Shown here one piece after another: positions 25,787-34,031 of a DNA stretch of 64,000 bases (position 1 is its first letter; the number at the start of each line of letters is the position of its first letter). The stretch spans positions 62,001 to 126,000 of the forward strand of contig JBNAVJ010000004.1 of NCBI GenBank assembly GCA_049700455.1, read 5' to 3'. The notes under the pieces are model-generated. The model saw only the letters and a list, made by a program, of their open reading frames with translations. It was not told the origin of the DNA and made no database searches. The position numbers were made by a program, and so were the translations under genes. The stretch comes from JBNAVJ01 sp049700455 (GTDB lineage Bacteria; Bacteroidota; Ignavibacteria; Tepidaquicellales; Tepidaquicellaceae).

Positions 25787-28768
25787 ATGCTTTTCAAAAA
25801 GAGTTCAGAAAAATTGTTATTAACAAACCGCTTTCAAAATTTTCAGGAGTTGATGAAAAAGCGTATCAGTGAGGTGTTGCTGGTATCGAGTCCTTATGAT
25901 TTATTTTTATTTGAAGAAGATGGCAGGTTATATGAACAAATTCGGGATGAATATCAAGGGCTTCATCTCAGCCATTCGCCTGAATTTTCAAGGGCTTCAA
26001 CAGCAAAGGACGCAATAGATTTAATCAAAGAGAATAATTATGATTTAATAATTACCACTCTTCACATTGAGGACCGACTTCCAATTAAGTTTGCTGAGGA
26101 AGTCAAAAGCCTTAAGCCTGATTTACCTATGGTGCTCCTTGCATATGACAGCAGGGAATTACATAATCTTATGTTAAAATATGACACTTCGTTTTTTGAT
26201 AAGATATTTATCTGGCTTGGTGATTATAGATTAATAGTCGCAATTATTAAACATCTTGAGGATAAGATGAATGTTGAACATGATACTGAAATTATTGGTG
26301 TTCAATCTATCATTGTTATTGAGGATAATATCAGACATTATTCTGCATTTCTTCCGCTTGTATATACAGAAATTATTCAACAGTCCAAGAGATTGATAAA
26401 TGAAGGAATAAATCCCTCCCATAGATATCTGCGGATGCGTGCAAGGCCCAAAATCCTATTGTGCAACACTTTCGAAGAGGCTCTTAACTATTTTAATAAA
26501 TATGAAGAGAACATTTTAGGTGTAATTTCCGACATTGATTTTATGCATTCAGGCGTACAGGACCCGGAAGCTGGTTTTCAATTTGTTAAAGAAGTTAAAA
26601 AGCGATACTCTGATATCCCTATTATTCTGCAGTCTTCTGATATCAGAAACCGGGAAAGAGCTTATAAGGTGGGAGCATCTTTTCTTTTAAAAGAATCACC
26701 AACCTTACTGGATGACCTTAGAAAATTAATTGTAACACATTTCCATTTTGGGGATTTTATTTTTCGCCTTCCTGATGGGAACGAAGTTGCCAGAGCCACT
26801 AACTTGATTGAACTTGAGAAGCAACTTGAGAGAGTTCCCATCGAGTCTATAGTTTACCATGGAGAACGAAACCACTTTTCAAATTGGCTTAAAGCAAGAA
26901 CGGAGTTTTTTCTTGCTGAAGAATTAAGACCACAGCGTGTTTCGGAATTCAAAACCCGTGAAGAGGTGAGAAATCATCTCATTAATTCTATAAAAAATTA
27001 TCGTATAAAACGTCAACGTGGAATTATTACTGATTTTTCTAAAAATACATTTGACCCCGAAAATAGCTTTACAAGAATAGGCGGTGGCTCAATAGGAGGG
27101 AAAGCCAGAGGATTGAGTTTTCTAAATTCTATGCTTACAAATTTTGAAATAACAGATAGTTTTGCAGGCGTCAAAATCACTGTACCGCCTGCGGTTGTAA
27201 TTGGAACAGATGTTTTTGACCAGTTCCTTGAAGATAATAAGCTAAGAAATTTTGCTTTGAATTCGAATGATGATAACTCGCTTAAAAGGACTTTTCTTGA
27301 GGCTAAAAAATTCCCCTCTGAAATATTGAAGGCTCTAAAAGAGCTCCTTGACATTTTCCGAATCCCTTTATCTGTAAGATCATCAAGTTTGCTTGAAGAT
27401 TCGCTTTACCATCCTTTTGCTGGTGTTTATGAAACTTATATGATTCCTAATAATCACCCGGAAAAGAAAATCAGGCTTGAGGATCTTCTTGATGCAATAA
27501 AACTTGTTTATGCTTCAACGTTTTACAATAATTCGAAAAGTTACATCCGAATGACAAATTTCCGATTGGAAGAGGAAAAAATGGCAGTTATAATTCAAAA
27601 AATGGTGGGGCATAAACATCATAACAGATTTTATCCGGACTTTGCCGGCGTTGCTAAAAGTCATAACTTTTACCCTTTAAAACCTCTAAAAGCAAGTGAT
27701 GGAATAGTTAATATTGCTTTAGGACTTGGACAGATGGTGGTTGAAGGGGGTAACTGTTATTCATTTTGTCCAAAATACCCTGCAAAAATAATTCATTACC
27801 ATTCGATAAAAGAAGCTCTGGGGCTTACCCAACGAGAATTTTATGGACTTGATCTGGAAACCGGAAAGTTGAAACATAACAAACACTTTCTGCTGAATAA
27901 TCAATTTACTAAAAAATTTAACCTTTCTGCAGCAGAAGCAGATGGAGTCCTGAAAAATATAGCTTCAACTTATCTGGCAGATGAAAATAAAATTGTTGAT
28001 GGTATTTCCGAACCAGGACCGAGAATTGTAAATTTTGCTCCCATTTTGAAAAATAATGTGTTTCCTGCTGCTGAAATTCTGAATTTGTTACTTGAACTTT
28101 GTAGCTGGGGAATGGCATCACCTGTGGAGATAGAATTTGCGGTTAAAATATCAAACGATGATATTTCTGATTTCGGGGTACTTCAAATGAGACCTCTGGT
28201 AGTGAATCAGGAGGCAATAGAATTTGATTTTACTACGGTTGACCAATCCAGTATCCTCTGTAAAAGTACAGAAATCCTTGGTTATGGAATGATAAACGAT
28301 ATTTATGATATAGTTTTTGTTTCCCCTGAAAAATTTCGTCGGACGGATACCCACCTAATTGCTAATGAAATCAATTCCTTAAATACTCGATTACTTAATG
28401 AAGGCAGAAATTATCTGCTGATTGGAATTGGTCGCTGGGGGAGTAGTGACCCCTGGCTCGGGATTCCTGTCAACTGGTCCCAAATATGTGGGGCTAAAGC
28501 AATAGTAGAAACTACACAAAGCGATATTTTTATTGAACCTTCGCAGGGTTCACACTTTTTCCAGAACCTGACCTCCTTTTCTATTGCATATCTTACCGTT
28601 GGTAACCCCCGTAAGGACTTTATTGACTGGAAATGGCTGGAATCATATCCCGATGTTGAAAGGGGTAATTATGTCTCTCACATTAGATTAGTTGCTCCTC
28701 TTCGGATTATCATTAATGGTCACGATAACATTGGGGTAATTCTCAAACCAGACAGGAATAGAAAATAA
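25787..28768 (+). CDS. Dual receiver-domain protein fused to a PEP-synthase-type ATP-binding domain
   Basis: Three parts are visible in 993 residues. Residues 28-165 resemble a response-regulator receiver in which the phospho-acceptor is replaced by Thr91 (YDLIITTLHIED). Residues 172-320 are a canonical receiver: acidic pair Glu179-Asp180, acceptor Asp249 (GVISDIDF), Ser284 and Lys302. From about 425 to 805 there is a PPDK/PEP-synthase N-terminal ATP-grasp domain with IGGGSIGGKARGL, PLSVRSSSLLEDS and the closing LQMRPLV. The swivelling phospho-His domain and the PEP/pyruvate barrel are absent. The remaining 190 residues form a conserved-looking tail (LIGIGRWGSSDPWLGIPV). It probably binds ATP in a signalling role. 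It is transcribed apart from gdhA, and its substrate is unknown. Confidence 0.82.
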   Translation: MLFKKSSEKLLLTNRFQNFQELMKKRISEVLLVSSPYDLFLFEEDGRLYEQIRDEYQGLHLSHSPEFSRASTAKDAIDLIKENNYDLIITTLHIEDRLPIKFAEEVKSLKPDLPMVLLAYDSRELHNLMLKYDTSFFDKIFIWLGDYRLIVAIIKHLEDKMNVEHDTEIIGVQSIIVIEDNIRHYSAFLPLVYTEIIQQSKRLINEGINPSHRYLRMRARPKILLCNTFEEALNYFNKYEENILGVISDIDFMHSGVQDPEAGFQFVKEVKKRYSDIPIILQSSDIRNRERAYKVGASFLLKESPTLLDDLRKLIVTHFHFGDFIFRLPDGNEVARATNLIELEKQLERVPIESIVYHGERNHFSNWLKARTEFFLAEELRPQRVSEFKTREEVRNHLINSIKNYRIKRQRGIITDFSKNTFDPENSFTRIGGGSIGGKARGLSFLNSMLTNFEITDSFAGVKITVPPAVVIGTDVFDQFLEDNKLRNFALNSNDDNSLKRTFLEAKKFPSEILKALKELLDIFRIPLSVRSSSLLEDSLYHPFAGVYETYMIPNNHPEKKIRLEDLLDAIKLVYASTFYNNSKSYIRMTNFRLEEEKMAVIIQKMVGHKHHNRFYPDFAGVAKSHNFYPLKPLKASDGIVNIALGLGQMVVEGGNCYSFCPKYPAKIIHYHSIKEALGLTQREFYGLDLETGKLKHNKHFLLNNQFTKKFNLSAAEADGVLKNIASTYLADENKIVDGISEPGPRIVNFAPILKNNVFPAAEILNLLLELCSWGMASPVEIEFAVKISNDDISDFGVLQMRPLVVNQEAIEFDFTTVDQSSILCKSTEILGYGMINDIYDIVFVSPEKFRRTDTHLIANEINSLNTRLLNEGRNYLLIGIGRWGSSDPWLGIPVNWSQICGAKAIVETTQSDIFIEPSQGSHFFQNLTSFSIAYLTVGNPRKDFIDWKWLESYPDVERGNYVSHIRLVAPLRIIINGHDNIGVILKPDRNRK

Positions 28769-28998
28769 TATCATATAAAAGAAATTTTCTACACTATAAA
28801 TATAAATATATATTTTTATAATATTTTAATATTCACACCCCAATATGAGTGTTTCATATTGAGATAAAAATTTTTTCTTCTATAAATAGAAATAATTTGC
28901 AATTATTTACCTTCTTTGATGTTTAAATTATTGTTTTTACAGTATTAGATTTTCATAGTTCTTATTATTATAGCCCAAAATTTTTTTAATTTTTTCAC

Positions 28999-29027
28999 TT
29001 GACAGTATATATCATTTTTTTTAATTT
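28999..29027 (+). promoter_or_regulatory. Candidate rlpA promoter
   Basis: A perfect TTGACA (28999-29004) is spaced 17 bp from TAATTT (29022-29027), giving an untranslated leader of about 100 nt. Confidence 0.6.
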
Positions 29028-29057
29028 GAAGATTATGTTTTTTGTTCTTTAACAAAA

Positions 29058-29094
29058 TGCGTCAACTAATTGACTTACAAATTGATGCGACGCA
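29058..29094 (+). repeat. Inverted repeat in the rlpA leader
   Basis: The arms TGCGTC (29058-29063) and GACGCA (29089-29094) are perfect complements enclosing 25 AT-rich bases that include a smaller TCAA/TTGA inverted pair. It lies between the promoter and the ribosome site and may be an operator or an RNA hairpin. The arms are short, so chance cannot be excluded. Confidence 0.3.
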
Positions 29095-29134
29095 GGTTTA
29101 AAAACAGTTTTGATAAATTAAACAGGAGTAAGTA

Positions 29135-30040
29135 TTGTTGACAACATTGAAGTTAATGTGGATAGCGATATTCGCATTAATCTTTGTAACTCCAATTAGT
29201 AAAACGCTGATGGCTCAGACCGAAGATGAGCAGTTTGTTTTCCATTCCGAAGGCACTGCTTCCTGGTATGGACCTGGTTTTCATGGACGGAAGACTGCTA
29301 ATGGTGAAAGGTTTGATACCTACGACTATACGGCAGCTCACAAAACTCTTCCGTTTAACACCTATGTTAGGGTGACTAACCTGGAAAATGGAAAATCTAC
29401 AATAGTTAGAATTAATGATAGAGGTCCTTATTCAAGTGGAAGGATTATTGACCTTTCCTATGCTGCAAAGCAGGAAATTGGGATGAGCGGGCTGGCACGA
29501 GTCAGGCTTGAAATTGTGCAATCTCCTGAATCTGATAACATTGAAAAGCCTTATTATTCTCTTTTTGAAGATGTCCTGCCAGGTGCGTTCCACATTTACG
29601 CCGAATATAACAAGAATGAATATAAAGCGGGCGGAATTAGGAACGTATTTCAGGATAACTTAAATTTATTTTCGAACACCTTCAAAAAGATTAGCCTAAA
29701 AGTTTTCCCGCTAAAAACTCAGGACCTTGAAAATTCGACCTATCCTGGCTTTGAGAACACTGATGAACTGTTTTATATTGATGTGACAGATGTGTTTAAG
29801 CAACAGGAAGGCTTTATGATTGAGATTATGGTTCCTGAGCCAGAAGTGGATATAGAATCACTAATTGGAGAAGTTGAGTCTTTAAAAATTAGTAAACCTG
29901 TATACTTACTGGAAATACTGAAAGAAGACTCTTCTAGTTTTAAGGTATTGGTTGGGACTTATGCAAATGAGGAAGAATGCAAAAATGGTATGAAGGTTTT
30001 AGAAGATGTAGGTTTAGGGGTAAGATTAGTGAAGATTTAG
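29135..30040 (+). CDS. rlpA: RlpA-like septal-ring lytic transglycosylase/lipoprotein-type protein
   Basis: Residues 37-125 form the RlpA double-psi beta-barrel: GTASWYGPGFHGRKTANGE, AAHKTLPFNTYVRVTN and VRINDRGPYSSGRIIDLS. RlpA proteins bind or cleave denuded peptidoglycan during cell separation. A signal peptide is present, without a lipobox Cys. The last 50 residues look like a SPOR-type fold (FKVLVGTYANEEECKNGM). I place the start at the TTG at 29135 because an AGGAG lies 7 bases before it; no ATG fits as well. It converges on an N-acetylmuramoyl-L-alanine amidase, sharing its terminator. Confidence 0.88.
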   Translation: MLTTLKLMWIAIFALIFVTPISKTLMAQTEDEQFVFHSEGTASWYGPGFHGRKTANGERFDTYDYTAAHKTLPFNTYVRVTNLENGKSTIVRINDRGPYSSGRIIDLSYAAKQEIGMSGLARVRLEIVQSPESDNIEKPYYSLFEDVLPGAFHIYAEYNKNEYKAGGIRNVFQDNLNLFSNTFKKISLKVFPLKTQDLENSTYPGFENTDELFYIDVTDVFKQQEGFMIEIMVPEPEVDIESLIGEVESLKISKPVYLLEILKEDSSSFKVLVGTYANEEECKNGMKVLEDVGLGVRLVKI

Positions 30041-30043
30041 AAT

Positions 30044-30078
30044 AAAAAAGGCTGTTCGGATTGAGAACAGCCTTTTTT
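30044..30078. terminator. Bidirectional terminator between rlpA and the amidase
   Basis: The stem reads AAAAAAGGCTGTTC (30044-30057) against GAACAGCCTTTTTT (30065-30078) with a 7-base loop. It has T runs on both strands, serving both convergent genes. The amidase stop codon lies within its flank. Confidence 0.93.
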
Positions 30079-30856
30079 ATTTGTTCTCAAATTCATAGTC
30101 CATTTTATAATAACGCAGTGCTTTATATATTGAATAGGCAATTTCAGATTGACCTTTTTCTGATTTAAGGTAGGCTTCGTCATTTTTGTTTGATAGGTAT
30201 CCACATTCAACCAGCACTGAAGGCATTGATGCTCCATAAAGTACATAAAACTCCTGTTGTAATATTCCCCGACTTTCTAAAGGGGTATCACGGCTTAGGA
30301 TAGAATTAAGTATAGTAGCAAATCGAGTAGCATAAACACTAAATGAACTCTGAAAAAGAGAGCCTATAATTGTTCCAATTTCAGGGAATTTAGGATAATT
30401 AATAGTTTTGATAAAAGGACTCTGTTCTATAGCAATTGTAGTAGCATCATCTTTTTTCTGAGGATCGAGTACATAAATCTCAAAGCCGGATTTATCATTT
30501 TCTACGTTTTTGCGTGCATTACAGTGGATACTGATAAAAAGTTTCCCGTTATTGGAGTTTGCAATTATTCCCCGTTCTTTCAATTCTATAAATTCATCTG
30601 TTTCCCTTGTCATTACAATTTTGATATCTTTATAGTTATTGCTGATGATTTGTTTGAGTTTGTTTGCAATAGCGAGTACGATGTCTTTTTCTCTGGTGTC
30701 GGATATTCCAATAGTTCCTGGATCCTTACCGCCATGTCCCGCATCAATAACAATTACATCCAGTTTACTGAAGTTGGTTGTATAGGTCTGTGCTAAAGCC
30801 TGTATGGTTATGCATAACATACATAAACTGAAACTCAAAATTAATTTCCAGCTCAT
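30077..30856 (-). CDS. N-acetylmuramoyl-L-alanine amidase (Amidase_3)
   Basis: This is a zinc amidase that cuts the glycan-peptide bond of peptidoglycan in the periplasm. Zinc and catalytic residues are visible: His in VIDAGHGGKDPGT, Glu in ETDEFIELKERGIIAN, His in LFISIHCNARKN and the catalytic Glu in SVLVECGYLSNK. The reading frame extends to 30922. The ATG at 30856 starts a proper signal peptide (MSWKLILSFSLCMLC) and is preferred. The segment upstream of that start contains a C7-A9 homopolymer tract. The EnvC-like gene at 41566 encodes a likely activator. Confidence 0.92.
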   Translation of the reverse strand: MSWKLILSFSLCMLCITIQALAQTYTTNFSKLDVIVIDAGHGGKDPGTIGISDTREKDIVLAIANKLKQIISNNYKDIKIVMTRETDEFIELKERGIIANSNNGKLFISIHCNARKNVENDKSGFEIYVLDPQKKDDATTIAIEQSPFIKTINYPKFPEIGTIIGSLFQSSFSVYATRFATILNSILSRDTPLESRGILQQEFYVLYGASMPSVLVECGYLSNKNDEAYLKSEKGQSEIAYSIYKALRYYKMDYEFENK

Positions 30857-31135
30857 ATTTAAAAATAACCGAAATTCTCCTAATATAAAATCACAATTTT
30901 TTTTTGGGGGGGATTTGAACAACAGCGGAGTTTGATTATTTTAAAACAAAAGTTCTGGTTTCCAAATGACGGTAGTAGTGATTTGTTTATTCTAAGGTAT
31001 TAATTCAATTCTAAGGAGATGTATAAGACCAGAAAATTTTGTAATATAGTTACTTATATAAAAGTTTTTTCATTGTTTCTTGTTTTTCAATAATATAATT
31101 TAGTATAAATTAAATCAATTCGGAGGTATAATTTT

Positions 31136-31807
31136 ATGGATACTACAACCCAAAGGTCAATGCCCTTGCTTGGTGATAAATTCCCCGAATTAGTAGTACA
31201 GACCACACAGGGAGAAAAAGTGCTTCCAAAGGATTTTGAAGGTAAATGGTTTGTTCTTTTTAGTCACCCAGCTGATTTTACCCCAGTTTGCACCACAGAA
31301 TTTGTGGCATTTCAGCAGAGGTATGACAGATTTCGGAAATTAAACTGTGAACTTATTGGATTAAGTATGGACCAGGTATTTTCGCATATCAAATGGGAAG
31401 AATGGATTAGGGAGAAACTTAACGTCAGGATTGAATTTCCTATAATTGCAGATACAGGAGCTGTAGCCCAGATGCTTGGATTAATTCACCCGGGGAAAGG
31501 AACTAACACTGTGCGTGCTGTGTTTGTTGTTGATGATAAAGGTTTCATTCGTATTATTCTTTATTATCCTCAGGAACTTGGCAGGAATATGGAGGAGATT
31601 CTTCGTGTTGTAGAGGCAATGCAAATTTCAGATATTAATGGGGTAGCAATGCCTGCTAACTGGCCTAACAACGAGATTATTGGTGATAAAGTAATTATTC
31701 CCCCTGCTAAGGATGTTACAACGGCAGAAGAGAGACTACAAAAGTCGAAAGCAGGAGAATTCGAATGTTTTGACTGGTGGTTATGTTATAAAAAACTTTC
31801 GAAATAA
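31136..31807 (+). CDS. Peroxiredoxin, Prx6 family with C-terminal cysteine pair
   Basis: This enzyme reduces hydroperoxides. The peroxidatic Cys52 lies in HPADFTPVCTTE, the Prx signature. The 223-residue length and the C-terminal dimerisation arm fit the Prx6 group. Two further cysteines, Cys211 and Cys217 (ECFDWWLCYKK), match the archaeal-type thioredoxin peroxidases in which they take part in disulfide exchange, so it is not a strict 1-Cys enzyme. It has a strong ribosome site (CGGAGG, 31121-31126). A TATAAT at 31094-31099 is probably its -10 box. It is monocistronic. Confidence 0.93.
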   Translation: MDTTTQRSMPLLGDKFPELVVQTTQGEKVLPKDFEGKWFVLFSHPADFTPVCTTEFVAFQQRYDRFRKLNCELIGLSMDQVFSHIKWEEWIREKLNVRIEFPIIADTGAVAQMLGLIHPGKGTNTVRAVFVVDDKGFIRIILYYPQELGRNMEEILRVVEAMQISDINGVAMPANWPNNEIIGDKVIIPPAKDVTTAEERLQKSKAGEFECFDWWLCYKKLSK

Positions 31808-31962
31808 ATCAGGCAGGTTGGTTAATTTACTTGTTCTTAGTGAGGGGATGTTGGTTTGATTTTTGGGAGAGAGATAATTGAGTTATAGTTTTTGGAAGGG
31901 GTTTTTACTCACAATGTCTTTTATGACTTGTGAGCGAGAACTGTGATGTATGAATTTGTTTA

Positions 31963-31991
31963 TTGACTATTTTTGTTTGATATTATATTTT
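31963..31991 (+). promoter_or_regulatory. Promoter of tRNA-Asn
   Basis: TTGACT (31963-31968) and TATTTT (31986-31991) are separated by 17 bp, with the tRNA starting 13 bp after the -10 box. Confidence 0.65.
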
Positions 31992-32003
31992 TGTATTGCT
32001 TCT

Positions 32004-32075
32004 TGGAAGATAGCTCAATGGTGGAGCATTCGGCTGTTAACCGAAGGGTTGCGGGTTCGAGTCCCGCTCTTCCAG
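32004..32075 (+). tRNA. tRNA-Asn (GUU anticodon)
   Basis: The acceptor TGGAAGA pairs with TCTTCCA (discriminator G). The anticodon loop CTGTTAA gives GTT, and the T arm GCGGG/CCCGC encloses TTCGAGT. All arms fold; CCA is not encoded. Confidence 0.97.
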
Positions 32076-32387
32076 CAAATTTACCTTGTTTCCTCTCCGG
32101 TTTAATTGTTTTTCAGACACTCCAAAATGTTGAGGGTTCTTTTTATGCCTCTGACATTGTATGAATTGGAAATGTTTTTATTATAGACCAGAATATTATA
32201 ATTTAATCTGATATCTTGTCAAAATATAGGCAGATTAATAACACTGATTTTGGATAAGAAATTGATTAAATTAATTGATAACGGGTAGTAATCTGTTTTT
32301 TGGAATCTGAGGGAAATTAGGGATGTGTTAAGTGATGGGTGTTATTAGTGGGTCTTTAATATTGGTACCCTGTAATAAGGGTTTTTT
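32076..32387. other. Intergenic region between tRNA-Asn and xseA
   Basis: I see no gene in these 312 bases. The xseA operon promoter must lie here, but no -35/-10 pair stood out, and the ribosome site before 32388 is weak. Confidence 0.4.
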
Positions 32388-33731
32388 ATGGTAATGTCAG
32401 AATTAAAAAATATTGAGCCTATAACGGTTTCCCAGTTGACGAGGGATATAAAAATTCTTCTTGAAAATAAATTCAGTTTGCTTCTTGTTATTGGTGAAAT
32501 TTCAAATTTTAAGAGGCATTCCCAGTCAGGGCACTGCTATTTTGTTCTTAAAGATGAAGGGGCAGTTTTAAATGCAACACTCTGGAATCTCAGATATCGG
32601 GAATTAAAATTTACACCTCAGGATGGGCAAAGGGTTCTTGCTCAGGGAAGAATTACAGTCTATGAACCCCGGGGAAACTATCAGTTTGATGTGTTTGGAA
32701 TGCAACCTTATGGGATAGGTGATCTTCAGCTTGCATTTGAAGAATTAAAGAATAAACTCCAGAAAGAAGGACTTTTCGAGCAGCGTTTCAAGAAGCCATT
32801 ACCTGAATTTCCAATGAAAGTGGCTATAATAACTTCAGAAACTGGTGCTGTGATTAGAGATTTTAAAACCGTTGCAGCAAAGAGATTTCCCATTGCAAAG
32901 ATATATTTATTACCTGCACGAGTTCAGGGGCCTGGTTCTGTAGAGGATGTATGCAGAGCACTTGAATTTGCAAATTCTTCTGATTATAACTTTGACCTTA
33001 TTGTGCTTGCGAGGGGTGGCGGGTCATTAGAAGATTTATGGACTTTTAATGAAGAAGCTGTTGCAAGGGCTGTATTTAAATCAAAGATTCCCGTTGTTAG
33101 TGCAATAGGACACGAGGTTGATTTTACAATTTGTGATTTTGTTGCTGACCTGAGAGCACCAACTCCTTCTGCTGCTGCAGAAATAATATTTCCGGATAGA
33201 ACCGACTTACTTGAAAGAATGAAACGAATTGAGTATAATTTGCACTATGATGTTAAAGAGCATATCCGAAGGTTGAAAGATGCTATCACCTCTTTGAGTA
33301 AGAATTATTTTTTTAATAAGCCAAGAGATATATTAGTTGACTACAAAATCAGACTCGATGATATTTATAAAGACCTGAATGATATGATTAATAATAGATT
33401 AGATGAACTTAAAAACATTCTAACAAATTCGGAGCAGTTCTTGAAGCAATTAAGAATGTCGTGGAGATTCAAGAATTATCATATGGTAATTGAGGAAAGT
33501 TCGGATAGATTAAATAGAATAATTACCAATCGTCTGGCAAGTTTAGCAACATCTGTAGATAGCATTGAAAAAGTGTTCCAGCAAATCAATCCGGAGCTTA
33601 CACTCAGACGTGGTTACACCTATATCCTTCGTGATGACAAAACTATCACACGTTCAAAAGAGTTAAGAGTTTCAGACGAAGTGGAGATAGTATTTTACGA
33701 TGGTAAAAATAAAGCAACAATAAAAAAATAA
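32388..33731 (+). CDS. xseA: Exodeoxyribonuclease VII large subunit
   Basis: XseA with XseB degrades single-stranded DNA from both ends. An N-terminal OB fold (residues 8-105) includes VIGEISNFKRHSQSGHCYF and ITVYEPRGNYQF. The catalytic region has KVAIITSETGAVIRDF, LIVLARGGGSLEDLWTFNEE, VVSAIGHEVDFTICD and DLRAPTPSAAAE. A coiled-coil arm and C-terminal GYTYIL end the protein. The 447-residue length is normal. Two in-frame ATGs (32388, 32394) are possible starts. It leads a tight plus-strand operon. Confidence 0.96.
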   Translation: MVMSELKNIEPITVSQLTRDIKILLENKFSLLLVIGEISNFKRHSQSGHCYFVLKDEGAVLNATLWNLRYRELKFTPQDGQRVLAQGRITVYEPRGNYQFDVFGMQPYGIGDLQLAFEELKNKLQKEGLFEQRFKKPLPEFPMKVAIITSETGAVIRDFKTVAAKRFPIAKIYLLPARVQGPGSVEDVCRALEFANSSDYNFDLIVLARGGGSLEDLWTFNEEAVARAVFKSKIPVVSAIGHEVDFTICDFVADLRAPTPSAAAEIIFPDRTDLLERMKRIEYNLHYDVKEHIRRLKDAITSLSKNYFFNKPRDILVDYKIRLDDIYKDLNDMINNRLDELKNILTNSEQFLKQLRMSWRFKNYHMVIEESSDRLNRIITNRLASLATSVDSIEKVFQQINPELTLRRGYTYILRDDKTITRSKELRVSDEVEIVFYDGKNKATIKK

Positions 33732-33741
33732 TAATATTGAA

Positions 33742-34017
33742 ATGTCAAATAATAATAATAATAATCAAGATTCTTTTGAGAAAGCATATTTGAGGCTTCA
33801 GGAAATACTTAGAATTCTTGAGACGAAAATAGAAGAAATTTCGCTTGACGACTTACTTAAATACTATGAGGAAGGCTTAAGATTGTTGAAGATTTGCAGG
33901 GAAAAACTTACAGAAGCCGAACTAAAAATTGAAAAAATTAGTTTAAATGGAAGTACTGATTCAAACAATTCCTCTTCAAATAAAGGGGACACAGTTGATT
34001 CTCTATTTAACCATTAA
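33742..34017 (+). CDS. xseB: Exodeoxyribonuclease VII small subunit
   Basis: This 91-residue helical protein has the XseB pattern: FEKAYLRLQEILRILE, then ISLDDLLKYYEEGLRLLKIC and REKLTEAELKIEKI. An Asn-rich start (NNNNNNQ) and a Ser/Asn-rich tail flank the conserved core. It lies 10 bp after xseA and 14 bp before dxs, an arrangement shared with many bacteria. Confidence 0.94.
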   Translation: MSNNNNNNQDSFEKAYLRLQEILRILETKIEEISLDDLLKYYEEGLRLLKICREKLTEAELKIEKISLNGSTDSNNSSSNKGDTVDSLFNH

Positions 34018-34031
34018 TTAGAATAAAAAAA

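Larger units (their letters stand above)
28769..29134. other. AT-rich intergenic region upstream of rlpA
   Basis: These 366 bases lie between the receiver/PPDK_N gene and rlpA and carry no open frame worth calling. They hold a promoter (28999-29027) and an inverted repeat (29058-29094), described separately, plus long A/T runs. Confidence 0.5.

Noticed and set aside
25787..28768. A phosphoenolpyruvate synthase
   Set aside because: Only the ATP-grasp domain is present; the phospho-His and PEP-binding domains are missing.
31973..32164. A plus-strand 63-codon frame over the tRNA-Asn gene
   Set aside because: It is read through the tRNA; the cloverleaf is unambiguous.
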